Source of the DNA: Clostridiales bacterium
GTDB taxonomy: Bacteria; Bacillota; Clostridia; Oscillospirales; JAAYXM01
NCBI GenBank assembly: GCA_012515925.1
Contig: JAAYXM010000015.1
Span: 1 to 16,096 of the forward strand
Reading direction: 5' to 3'
Length of the DNA stretch: 16,096 nucleotides
The position numbers and the translations under genes were made by a program. The notes below the pieces were generated by a model. That model was not told the DNA's origin. It ran no database searches and saw only the letters and a program-made list of their open reading frames with translations. Positions 8,381 to 14,789 of the stretch are shown here, piece by piece. Positions within the stretch are counted from its first letter, which is position 1; every line of letters begins with the position of its first letter.

Positions 8381-8897
8381 TAACCTTAAATATCGCGGTC
8401 TCCATGTCTCCGGGATTTTCGTATACGATGTAAATTACGTAAAAATCCGCGCGCTTCAATATGAATTTATCTATTTTATCCGCCTGGTCGGGCAGATACG
8501 TCTTAAGTCTTTTAAGCTGCTCTTCATGAAGCTTGCCTAAAACCGCGACGGCCCGGTCCGCGCTCTCCTCGTCTTCGGCCTTTAAAACCGCGATTATATC
8601 GGCGTTGTTGTTAAATATGCTCGTAACGACAACCGCGTCCCGCAGCCCGTCCAGATCCTCGACGTAGGGCAGATCGAACTGCGCGTCTTTAAGCCTTAAC
8701 GCGTTATAGCCGGGTATTTTTTTATCGGTGAAATCCGTTTCGTCATATTTTCCGGACTCAATCAAATCAAGTTTAATCTGCGCCTTGATTGCGCTTTCTA
8801 CCGCGTCCATGGATGCGGTTTTTTTAGGCATGTTAACGGCGACGCAGCCGGCCGGTAAAACAAGCGCAAGCAATAACAGAAGGTGTTTTGCTCTCAT
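8373..8897 (-). CDS. DUF4358-family lipoprotein
   Basis: A 174-residue predicted lipoprotein on the minus strand. The N-terminus has a short basic start, a Leu-rich hydrophobic stretch and a lipobox L-P-A-G-C with the lipidated Cys at residue 18. The mature part (with D-L-P-Y-V-E-D-L-D-G-L at about 74-84, then alternating beta and alpha character with A-V-L-K-A-E-D-E-E-S-A) resembles DUF4358 proteins common in Clostridia, whose function is unknown. A run of six C on the + strand (8907-8912) gives GGGGGG as a ribosome-binding site 9 nt before the ATG. It converges on radA and overlaps it by 8 bp, so there is no terminator between them. The family assignment is from memory of the pattern. Confidence 0.8.
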   Translation of the reverse strand: MRAKHLLLLLALVLPAGCVAVNMPKKTASMDAVESAIKAQIKLDLIESGKYDETDFTDKKIPGYNALRLKDAQFDLPYVEDLDGLRDAVVVTSIFNNNADIIAVLKAEDEESADRAVAVLGKLHEEQLKRLKTYLPDQADKIDKFILKRADFYVIYIVYENPGDMETAIFKVIR

Positions 8898-9004
8898 ATT
8901 TTATATCCCCCCGTTTCTTTATATTCTGCGACATAAGCCTAACGATTATTCAGATATGACTCTTACCTGCGCTCCGGTAATATAGCGCGGTGGACAGAAA
9001 ACTC

Positions 9005-9033
9005 TTTTAATTTAACATAAAATTGTATATAAT
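9005..9033 (+). promoter_or_regulatory. Probable promoter of the nusB-dxs operon
   Basis: A perfect -10 box TATAAT (9028-9033) has a weak -35 candidate TTTTAA (9005-9010) at 17-bp spacing, in an AT-rich stretch of the 198-bp divergent region between the DUF4358 gene and nusB. The predicted start near 9040 leaves a leader of about 55 nt with GGAGG at 9084-9088. No clear minus-strand promoter for the DUF4358 gene was found. Confidence 0.5.
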
Positions 9034-9095
9034 AGTTTCACATATACAGGCCGTTCCCGCCGAAGGGTACGGCTAAGGTACACGGAGGATATCAG

Positions 9096-9533
9096 ATGAG
9101 CAGGAAAGCCGCCCGGGAAGCCGCCGTTCAGATATTATACGAATACGGCTTTCATAACGAGGATGCCCGCGAGCTATTGAATTTCAGGTTAAGCGACGGG
9201 TTTTGCGAGATGCTTGATGACGAGACGGATATTAAGAAAATCGATGAAAAGCAGCATGATTATATTACCCGGGTCGTGCTTAATTCAATCGAAAAGCAGG
9301 ACGAAATAAATAATCTGATCAAAACCAACTCAATCAGGTGGAAAATCAACCGTATTTCAAGAATAGCGCGCGCGATTATGCAGGTCGCCATATATGAAAT
9401 TCTGTATATGGACGATATTTCCGAAAAAGTCGCGATAAACGAGGCCGTGGAAATCGCGAAGAAATACGATTCGCGCGAAACCGTCGCGTTTATAAACGGC
9501 GTTCTGGGAAGCATAGTAAGAAAGGGCTCGTAA
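9096..9533 (+). CDS. nusB: Transcription antitermination factor NusB
   Basis: A 145-residue all-helical protein. The N-terminus (R-K-A-A-R-E-A-A-V-Q-I-L-Y-E-Y) and the C-terminal segments V-A-I-N-E-A-V-E-I-A-K-K-Y and F-I-N-G-V-L-G are diagnostic of NusB. It binds boxA RNA with NusE (S10) and promotes rRNA antitermination. Ribosome-binding site GGAGG is 7 nt before the ATG. It opens the operon that runs to dxs, as nusB does in many Firmicutes. Confidence 0.95.
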   Translation: MSRKAAREAAVQILYEYGFHNEDARELLNFRLSDGFCEMLDDETDIKKIDEKQHDYITRVVLNSIEKQDEINNLIKTNSIRWKINRISRIARAIMQVAIYEILYMDDISEKVAINEAVEIAKKYDSRETVAFINGVLGSIVRKGS

Positions 9534-9537
9534 TCAG

Positions 9538-10479
9538 ATGGCGCTTTATTTGGGCATAGATACAAGCAACTATACAACCTCCGCCGCGGTATTCGATACT
9601 CATGATATGCGGTATTTCAACATATCAAGACCGCTTCCCGTAGAGCCGGGGAGCCTCGGCCTTCGCCAGTCCGACGCGGTGTTCAATCATGTAAAAACCC
9701 TACCGAAGGTGCTAAAGGAAGTATCAAAGGAATTTGATTTAAAGAATGTCGGGGCAATAGGTGTAAGTACAAAGCCGAGAAACGTACCCGGCTCATATAT
9801 GCCGTGTTTTCTCGCGGGGGACAGCGCCGCCCGTATTATATCCGAAACCCTCGTCGTGCCCTGTTTTGAGTTTTCGCACCAGTCCGGGCATATAGCCGCG
9901 GTTTTGTTCTCCGAAAAAAGGCTTGAGCTTCTAAACGGCGATTTCTTAGCCTGGCATTTATCCGGCGGCACGACTGAGCTATTAAAGGTAACCGGCTCAA
10001 AAGGCGATGTCGCCGTAACAAAAATCGGCGGCACGACGGATATTTCGGCGGGTCAGCTTATCGACAGGTGCGGCGCGATGTTGGGCCTCGCGTTTCCGGC
10101 GGGCAGAGAGCTTGACGCCATGGCGCTGGAAAGCACGTCGGAGGATTATTATAAAATCCGCGTCGATGACCTTTGCTTTTCGCTCTCCGGCATGGAAAAC
10201 AAAGCGAAAGATTTATTCAAGGCGGGTACCGCTTCCCGAGATATCGCGTGCTTTGTGCTGAAAAGCATTGCGCATGCCGTACTTAACGCGACAAACAAGG
10301 CTTTGGATAAATACCCGAAAACCCCCGTAGTCATGTGCGGCGGCGTTTCGGGAAGTAATATACTGAAATCCGCGCTTTCATGTATCGGCGCCGTGTTCGC
10401 CCCGCCGGGCGTTTCATCGGATAACGCGCTGGGACAAGCGGTATGCGCCGCGATTCTTTCGGGAGGGTTAAGGATTTGA
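9538..10479 (+). CDS. Diverged TsaD/Kae1-like (O-sialoglycoprotein endopeptidase family) protein
   Basis: A 313-residue protein of the ASKHA/Kae1 fold. It keeps the family start L-G-I-D-T-S-N-Y-T-T (5-14), an H-x3-H metal motif (H114, H118 in S-H-Q-S-G-H), S-G-G-T-T-E-L-L (142-149), M-L-G-L-A-F-P-A-G-R (181-190) and C-G-G-V-S-G-S-N with a following S-S-D-N-A near the end. TsaD makes the t6A37 tRNA modification with TsaB and TsaE. This protein is clearly diverged (G-L-R-Q-S-D-A-V-F-N-H replaces the usual V-P-E-x-A-S-R-x-H region) and is likely a paralogue, with the true tsaD elsewhere. It sits where folD often lies in Bacillus. Its stop overlaps the xseA TTG start by 4 bp. Substrate unknown. 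Confidence 0.8.
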   Translation: MALYLGIDTSNYTTSAAVFDTHDMRYFNISRPLPVEPGSLGLRQSDAVFNHVKTLPKVLKEVSKEFDLKNVGAIGVSTKPRNVPGSYMPCFLAGDSAARIISETLVVPCFEFSHQSGHIAAVLFSEKRLELLNGDFLAWHLSGGTTELLKVTGSKGDVAVTKIGGTTDISAGQLIDRCGAMLGLAFPAGRELDAMALESTSEDYYKIRVDDLCFSLSGMENKAKDLFKAGTASRDIACFVLKSIAHAVLNATNKALDKYPKTPVVMCGGVSGSNILKSALSCIGAVFAPPGVSSDNALGQAVCAAILSGGLRI

Positions 10480-11687
10480 AGGGACATATTTTTTCAATCA
10501 GTGAGGTAAACCAGTACATAAAATATAAAATGGAAAACGACCCGAACCTCTCTCTGATATACGTGCGCGGCGAGATTTCAAACTACAAGCCCCATTCCTC
10601 TGGTCACCATTATATGACATTAAAGGACGAAAACGCCGTACTGCGCGCGGTCATGTTTAAATCCGACGCGTTAAAGCTTAAATTTAAACCCGAAAACGGC
10701 ATAAAAATCATCGCGAAAGGCAGAATAAGCGTTTTCCCGCGGGACGGGCAGTACCAGCTGTATATAACGGATATGATTCCCGACGGTGTTGGCGCGCTGT
10801 ACGTTGCCTTTGAGCAGCTTAAGAAAAAGCTCGCGGCCGAGGGACTGTTTGACGCCGATAAAAAGAAGCCTGTTCCGAAATACCCGGGAAGAATAGCGCT
10901 TGTGACATCGCCCACGGGCGCCGCGGTGCGCGATATGCTGCGCATATTGAAAGCCAGGTTCCCGCTCGCGAAAATTCTCGTTTGTCCCGTACTCGTTCAG
11001 GGCGAGGGCGCGGCAGGCGAGATAGCAGCCGCGATTTACCGGCTTAACGAAAAATCCATGTGCGATCTGATAATCACGGGACGCGGCGGCGGGTCGATAG
11101 AGGATTTATGGGCGTTTAACGAGGAGTGTGTCGCCCGGGCTATATTCGCGTCGGAAATACCGGTTATATCCGCTGTCGGGCATGAGCCGGACGTCACGAT
11201 TTCCGATTTCGTCGCGGATTTGCGCGCGGCAACGCCGTCCAACGCGGCGGAGCTCGCGGTTCCGGACTGCGTTTCCATAAAAAGCTCGTTAAATGACGCG
11301 AATATACGAATTATACAGGCCGTAACGCATAAAATAAGGTTTTACCGCGAGGTTCTTGCCAAGATATCAGAAAAGCCCGTAATGCAAAGCCCCCTCGCTT
11401 ATTTCCAGGAAAGGCGGATGCTTTTGGATTACACGGGCGACAAGCTCGACTCGCTGATACATAAAAGGATTTCGGATTATAAGCAAAGGTTTATCGGCCT
11501 TGCCTCGGCGCTTGACGCGTTAAGTCCCCTCAAGGTGCTCGCGCGCGGCTATTCGATAACCACGGATTCAGACGGCAGGGTGATTAAGGATGTTTCCGGC
11601 GTTAATGTCGGCGACAGGATAAACATAAGGCTTAACGCCGCTAATCTTGATTGTTCCGTCAATAATGTAAAAAAGCTTAAAGATTAA
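10476..11687 (+). CDS. xseA: Exodeoxyribonuclease VII large subunit
   Basis: A 403-residue XseA. An N-terminal OB fold (about 4-100, with S-I-S-E-V-N-Q-Y-I and Y-V-R-G-E-I-S-N) is followed by the catalytic core: T-S-P-T-G-A-A-V-R-D (144-153), G-R-G-G-G-S-I-E-D-L-W-A-F-N (202-215), S-A-V-G-H-E-P-D-V-T (232-241) and A-T-P-S-N-A-A-E-L (252-260). A coiled-coil segment and R-G-Y-S-I near the end complete it. With XseB it degrades single-stranded DNA. The start is TTG 10476, since family proteins begin shortly before this motif, a strong GGGAGGG (10461-10467) lies 8 nt upstream, and it gives a TTGA overlap. An ATG at 10443 in the same frame would add 11 residues. Confidence 0.94.
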   Translation: MKGHIFSISEVNQYIKYKMENDPNLSLIYVRGEISNYKPHSSGHHYMTLKDENAVLRAVMFKSDALKLKFKPENGIKIIAKGRISVFPRDGQYQLYITDMIPDGVGALYVAFEQLKKKLAAEGLFDADKKKPVPKYPGRIALVTSPTGAAVRDMLRILKARFPLAKILVCPVLVQGEGAAGEIAAAIYRLNEKSMCDLIITGRGGGSIEDLWAFNEECVARAIFASEIPVISAVGHEPDVTISDFVADLRAATPSNAAELAVPDCVSIKSSLNDANIRIIQAVTHKIRFYREVLAKISEKPVMQSPLAYFQERRMLLDYTGDKLDSLIHKRISDYKQRFIGLASALDALSPLKVLARGYSITTDSDGRVIKDVSGVNVGDRINIRLNAANLDCSVNNVKKLKD

Positions 11688-11696
11688 TTGCTATTA

Positions 11697-11784
11697 ATTC
11701 TCCCCCAAGGGGGGAGAACAGCTTCGCAATCAACATAAAAATCTTAAAGTTAATTTTTCGCATTCTCCCCCGATCGGAGAGAAT
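11697..11784. repeat. Pair of related CCCCC/GGGGG hairpins between xseA and xseB
   Basis: Two palindromes share the 10-bp start ATTCTCCCCC (11697 and 11762). The first pairs TTCTCCCC (11698-11705) with GGGGAGAA (11711-11718), an 8-bp perfect stem with a 5-nt loop. The second (11762-11784) pairs ATTCTC with GAGAAT plus two inner G-C pairs around a bulged A. Neither is followed by a T-run, so they do not look like terminators. They fill a 143-bp gap where xseA and xseB are usually adjacent or overlapping. They look like a small interspersed palindromic repeat or its degenerate remains. They might act as RNA-stability elements or attenuate xseB. Confidence 0.6.
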
Positions 11785-11830
11785 ATAACAACACATTTTA
11801 GCTGTAATTAAAGGAAAGAAGTGAAAGCTG

Positions 11831-12070
11831 ATGCCCGAGAAGATTACGTTTGAAAAATCCATAACACGTCTTGAGGAGCTTGTTAAAAAGCTTGAGCAGG
11901 GTGACGCGCCCCTTGACGAATCATTGAAGCTTTTTGAAGAGGGTACCGTACTTATTAAAAAGCTTACGAAAATGCTCGACGAGGCGGAGCAAAAGGTTGT
12001 ATTGCTTACAAAGAACAAGGACAACGAGCCCGTGGAGACGGATTTTGTCCCCGAAGCCGGCGAGGTTTAA
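11831..12070 (+). CDS. xseB: Exodeoxyribonuclease VII small subunit
   Basis: A 79-residue helical protein with the XseB pattern: F-E-K-S-I-T-R-L-E-E-L-V-K-K-L-E, G-D-A-P-L-D-E-S-L-K-L-F-E-E-G and a final helix rich in K/E. Several small subunits wrap each XseA in the holoenzyme. It lies downstream of xseA after an unusual 143-bp spacer and 6 bp before ispA. AAAGGA (11810-11815) is rather far (about 15 nt) from the ATG, so translation initiation may be weak. Confidence 0.93.
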   Translation: MPEKITFEKSITRLEELVKKLEQGDAPLDESLKLFEEGTVLIKKLTKMLDEAEQKVVLLTKNKDNEPVETDFVPEAGEV

Positions 12071-12076
12071 TGCGTT

Positions 12077-12958
12077 ATGACACCTGAAACACGGCTCATC
12101 GAGTATAAAAAGCTTATCGACAATGAGCTGACGACGCTTTTTTCCGAAACGGACGAAAAGCAGTCACTGCTGTTTGACGCGATGAAATACAGCATCGGCG
12201 CCGGCGGAAAACGTATTCGCCCGATACTTGTACTTGAGTTTACAAGGATTTCGGGAGGTGAGACCCGCCATGCGCTGCCGTTCGCGCTCGCGGTCGAGCT
12301 TATACACACATACTCGCTTATACATGACGATTTGCCGTGCATGGACAATGACGATCTGCGCCGCGACAAGCCCACAAACCATAAGGTTTACGGCGAGGCC
12401 GTCGCGGTGCTCGCGGGTGACGCGCTTTTAAACATGGCATTTGAAATAATTCTCGACTCTAAAGTCAATATACCCGAAAAACGCGCGCTTGACGCCGCGC
12501 GCGTGCTCTCACGGGCTTCGGGCGCTCACGGCATGATCGGCGGCCAGATTCTTGATATGATTTCCGAAAGCAATAAACCCGGCTTCGACGATGTAACGCT
12601 TATCCATAAGCTGAAAACCGGCGCTTTGATCTCCGCCGCGTGCGAAACAGGCTGTATCGTGTCAGGAGCGGATAAAACGCTCTCCGATTCGGCGAAAAGC
12701 TACGGTGAGCTTTTAGGGCTTGCGTTTCAGATTAAAGACGATTTCCTAAGTTATGAAGGCAAAACGGAGAAAACAGGCAAAACCGCGGGTATTGACAAGG
12801 AGCGGGGCAAGACGACGCTGATTGATATTATAGGTCCGTCCGGGAGCAAAAAGCTTCTGGTCGAGCTTACGGAAAGCGCGCTTTCAAAGCTCTCCGCGTT
12901 TCATGATACGGAGTTTTTGATTTATCTTACAAATCTTCTGTCGGTACGCGATTATTGA
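12077..12958 (+). CDS. ispA: Farnesyl diphosphate synthase-type polyprenyl synthetase
   Basis: A 293-residue trans-prenyltransferase. The first Asp-rich motif D-D-L-P-C-M-D-N-D-D (84-93) is followed by L-R-R-D-K-P-T-N-H, and the second is F-Q-I-K-D-D-F-L (217-224). G-G-K-R-I-R-P (43-49) and G-G-Q-I-L-D-M (155-161) are also present. The two-residue insertion in the first motif and Y79/S80 just before it match bacterial farnesyl diphosphate synthases (C15), though product length cannot be proven from sequence. It elongates IPP/DMAPP made by the MEP pathway, whose first enzyme, Dxs, is encoded downstream. Confidence 0.94.
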   Translation: MTPETRLIEYKKLIDNELTTLFSETDEKQSLLFDAMKYSIGAGGKRIRPILVLEFTRISGGETRHALPFALAVELIHTYSLIHDDLPCMDNDDLRRDKPTNHKVYGEAVAVLAGDALLNMAFEIILDSKVNIPEKRALDAARVLSRASGAHGMIGGQILDMISESNKPGFDDVTLIHKLKTGALISAACETGCIVSGADKTLSDSAKSYGELLGLAFQIKDDFLSYEGKTEKTGKTAGIDKERGKTTLIDIIGPSGSKKLLVELTESALSKLSAFHDTEFLIYLTNLLSVRDY

Positions 12959-12979
12959 TACGGTTATCGGGGGTGCAAA

Positions 12980-13441
12980 ATGTTTGATTATACGATTAAT
13001 ACGGTTAAGTATCTTACGGGCAACAGGATTCTCAATATCGCGCTTATTGCCTGTGTTGCCGCCCAGATTTTAAAGCCGGTTGTATCCTTGATATTCGAGC
13101 GCAAGCTAAGGCTTTCGAGGTTATTCGAAACCGGCGGCATGCCAAGCTCGCACTCTTCTCTTGTTGTCGCGCTCGCCACCTGCGTCGGCAGGGTATATAC
13201 GGTGCAGTCGCCGGAATTCGCGATAGCCGCGTGCTTTGCTCTGATTGTAATGTTCGACGCGTCGGGCGTGCGGCGGGCTGCGGGCGAACAGGCGCGGATA
13301 ATCAACTACATGATGGAACACTGGAAGGAAACCACGCCGGACATTTTCAGCGAAAAGCTGCGAGAACTGCTCGGACACACACCCTTTGAAGTGATAATCG
13401 GCGCATTGCTCGGTTTAATAATCGGTTTTCTGCCGATTTAG
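12980..13441 (+). CDS. DUF212 / divergent PAP2 family membrane protein
   Basis: A 153-residue membrane protein that matches the DUF212 (divergent PAP2, acid phosphatase/vanadium haloperoxidase-related) family: G-G-M-P-S-S-H-S (52-59), D-A-S-G-V-R-R-A-A-G-E-Q-A (93-105) and L-L-G-H-T-P-F-E-V (130-138). Hydrophobic segments lie at about 18-38, 59-70, 80-92 and 137-153. The P-S-S-H and V-R-R segments recall PAP2 lipid phosphatase motifs, so a lipid or prenyl phosphate phosphatase role is plausible but unproven. GGGGG at 12969-12973 is the ribosome-binding site. It sits between ispA and the OLE RNA. Confidence 0.9.
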   Translation: MFDYTINTVKYLTGNRILNIALIACVAAQILKPVVSLIFERKLRLSRLFETGGMPSSHSSLVVALATCVGRVYTVQSPEFAIAACFALIVMFDASGVRRAAGEQARIINYMMEHWKETTPDIFSEKLRELLGHTPFEVIIGALLGLIIGFLPI

Positions 13442-13465
13442 ATTAAATCCGCCCAAAAAACGCAT

Positions 13466-13494
13466 TTGAAATAATTTTTTCGTTATGTTATACT
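13466..13494 (+). promoter_or_regulatory. Strong extended -10 promoter for the OLE RNA/oapA/dxs segment
   Basis: TTGAAA (13466-13471, 5 of 6) is separated by exactly 17 bp from TATACT (13489-13494, 5 of 6), and a TGT just before the -10 gives the extended TGn element (13486-13488). The predicted start is near 13501, about 30 nt before the closing helix of the OLE RNA. It lies in the 90-bp AT-rich gap after the DUF212 gene. This would let OLE RNA be made at higher levels than the upstream operon. Confidence 0.7.
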
Positions 13495-13757
13495 TATCAT
13501 GATTTTAATATCAAATTTATTACAATTATTTAAATATGGGCGCAGTATCCTAGTCAGATCTGCCGGTTCCTAAGACGGGCCTAAAAATCCGTTAAAGGGC
13601 ATATCGATGAAGTCTCTTGTGCTTGCTTCTTTCGCCCAGATTGGGGTGGGTGCTGGGGGTTAAGGCTTTAGGGCGGCTTGTAACGGCATACAATCCCGAC
13701 CCTATTGCCGTGGAGACCCGGATTTGTGAACTGCCTATACATCCTTGGATTGACGGA

Positions 13758-13771
13758 CGGTTTACGAACCG
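13758..13771 (+). other. UNCG-type tetraloop hairpin inside OLE RNA
   Basis: CGGTT (13758-13762) pairs perfectly with AACCG (13767-13771) around the loop UACG, a stable UNCG tetraloop. It is a local structural element of the OLE RNA. Confidence 0.7.
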
Positions 13772-13864
13772 GGGTGAAACCTGCATTGCGGTATAAAACA
13801 TAGGTTTTCGTGCTGTGTGCAGAGTAGCCTGCCTTGAGTGGACTGAGGTGGAAGAAGAAATTAA

Positions 13865-13896
13865 GCGGGTAAATGCTTGGCCGAGTGTTTATTCGC
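13865..13896 (+). other. Long internal hairpin of OLE RNA
   Basis: GCGGGTAAA (13865-13873) pairs with TTTATTCGC (13888-13896) with two G-U wobbles, and the helix continues inward through TGCT (13874-13877) and AGTG (13884-13887), leaving a 6-nt loop. About 13 bp in all. Confidence 0.65.
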
Positions 13897-14013
13897 CCTT
13901 GCTTCTGGAAACCCTGTCTGCAAAAGAGGATAAGAATCGGTTTGACTGTCATGGAAAGCATCTAGGCTGTCGTTTTAGACGGGGGACTGCAGTGCGGACT
14001 AAGTGGTGATCCG

Positions 14014-14041
14014 GTGCCGGCGAGCGGTAACACGCCGGTGC
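14014..14041 (+). other. GC-rich 9-bp hairpin near the 3' end of OLE RNA
   Basis: GTGCCGGCG (14014-14022) pairs with CGCCGGTGC (14033-14041), including two G-U pairs. The 10-nt apical part contains GTAA (14027-14030), which could form a GNRA-type tetraloop closed by G-C. The 3' portion of OLE RNA is where the protein OapB is reported to bind; whether this stem is that site is a guess. Confidence 0.6.
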
Positions 14042-14062
14042 GAAATTTAAAGGGAAACCGCT

Positions 14063-14080
14063 CTCATTGGCAACAAAGAG
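14063..14080 (+). other. GCAA-tetraloop hairpin near the 3' end of OLE RNA
   Basis: CTC-A-TTG (14063-14069) faces CAA-A-GAG (14074-14080) around a GCAA loop (14070-14073): two 3-bp helices separated by an A-A mismatch and capped by a GNRA tetraloop. Confidence 0.6.
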
Positions 14081-14166
14081 TATTTTGCAGGGAAAGCATA
14101 CCGGACCTAAGCCGCAAGATTAACTCCGTCTGACGCCCATATTTTTTCACTTCGGAGGAATAATTT

Positions 14167-14754
14167 TTGAAAGATGACGAACCTTTACCTTTATCCGAGA
14201 GCAAGCCAAAAAGAAAATCAAGAAACGGTACAAAACACAATAAACGGGTCAACCTGCGCTGGGCAGTTATAATGCTGGGATGGAGCTTTGTACTCTCCGT
14301 TCTGTTTACGGTAATATCCGATACCGCCCTTAAGGGGGTCGGGTATATTGCCGCGTTTTTAATATTGGGAGCATTTATCCTGGTAGGCATTATATTTGAC
14401 ATACTCGGCGTCGCGGCGACCTCGGCGTCCGAAAAGCCGTTTCACGCGATGGCGTCACGCCGCGTCAATGGTTCAAAGGAAGCGCTGTGGCTTATCAGAA
14501 ACGCCGAGAAGGTATCGAGCTTCTGCAACGACGTTGTGGGCGACATCTCCGGTATAATAAGCGGTTCCGTCGCCGCGATTATCGTAGCGAGGTTTGATTC
14601 CGACTCGATTATATACCCGCTTATCCTGACGGGTATGGTTGCGGGTCTTACCGTGGGCGGAAAGGCGCTGGGCAAGGGCTTCGCGCTGTCGTACAACAGC
14701 CGCATACTGTATGTCGCGGGCAAAATCATTAATATATTTAAGAAAAATACATAA
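14167..14754 (+). CDS. oapA: OLE RNA-associated membrane protein OapA
   Basis: A 195-residue membrane protein encoded directly after the OLE RNA, the fixed position of oapA. The N-terminal ~30 residues are very basic (K-P-K-R-K-S-R-N-G-T-K-H-N-K-R), suited to RNA contact. Hydrophobic segments lie at about 32-50, 57-82, 126-142 and 147-166. A D-x3-D motif (D122-V-V-G-D126) precedes the third segment; a DxxxD motif is known as important in OapA, whose relatives are often labelled CorB-like Mg2+/Co2+ transporters. The start is TTG with GGAGG (14155-14159) 7 nt upstream, only ~22 nt after the 3' strand of the OLE closing helix. OapA anchors OLE RNA to the membrane in Bacillus halodurans. Identification by position plus topology. 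Confidence 0.9.
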   Translation: MKDDEPLPLSESKPKRKSRNGTKHNKRVNLRWAVIMLGWSFVLSVLFTVISDTALKGVGYIAAFLILGAFILVGIIFDILGVAATSASEKPFHAMASRRVNGSKEALWLIRNAEKVSSFCNDVVGDISGIISGSVAAIIVARFDSDSIIYPLILTGMVAGLTVGGKALGKGFALSYNSRILYVAGKIINIFKKNT

Positions 14755-14789
14755 TATAGAGCTGAAATCTTTGCAGGGAAGACGCTTAT

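Larger units (their letters stand above)
13532..14144 (+). ncRNA. ole: OLE RNA (Ornate Large Extremophilic RNA)
   Basis: A ~613-base region without a credible gene, of the size known for OLE RNA (about 610 nt) and in its typical place: after nusB-xseA-xseB-ispA and before oapA and dxs. The two ends form a perfect 11-bp helix, AAATATGGGCG (13532-13542) with CGCCCATATTT (14134-14144). Hand-found internal helices include 13683-13688/13706-13711 (6 bp), a UACG-capped hairpin at 13758-13771, 13777-13782/13802-13807 (6 bp), a ~13-bp hairpin at 13865-13896, a 9-bp stem at 14014-14041, and a GCAA-capped hairpin at 14063-14080. OLE RNA forms a membrane-bound ribonucleoprotein with OapA and other proteins and is linked in Bacillus halodurans to cold, alcohol and Mg2+ stress. 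Boundaries come from the closing helix; the transcript may begin ~30 nt earlier. Identification rests on context, size and structure, not on an alignment. Confidence 0.93.

Noticed and set aside
11698..11718. Strong GC hairpin as a terminator of xseA.
   Set aside because: No T-run follows; the next bases are CAGCTTCGCA.
13865..13896. Considered as an independent terminator or attenuator hairpin.
   Set aside because: No U-tract follows and it lies well inside the closed OLE structure.
13592..14009. Short open frames on both strands inside the OLE region (minus 13592-13801, minus 13668-13961, plus 13815-14009).
   Set aside because: They lack good ribosome-binding sites, show low-complexity or composition-driven sequence, overlap each other and match no family; the region is better explained as structured RNA.
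13532..14144. Group II intron, RNase P RNA, tmRNA or a long riboswitch as alternatives for the non-coding region.
   Set aside because: No reverse transcriptase, domain V signature, tRNA-like ends or RNase P core motifs were recognised; gene context and size fit OLE RNA specifically.
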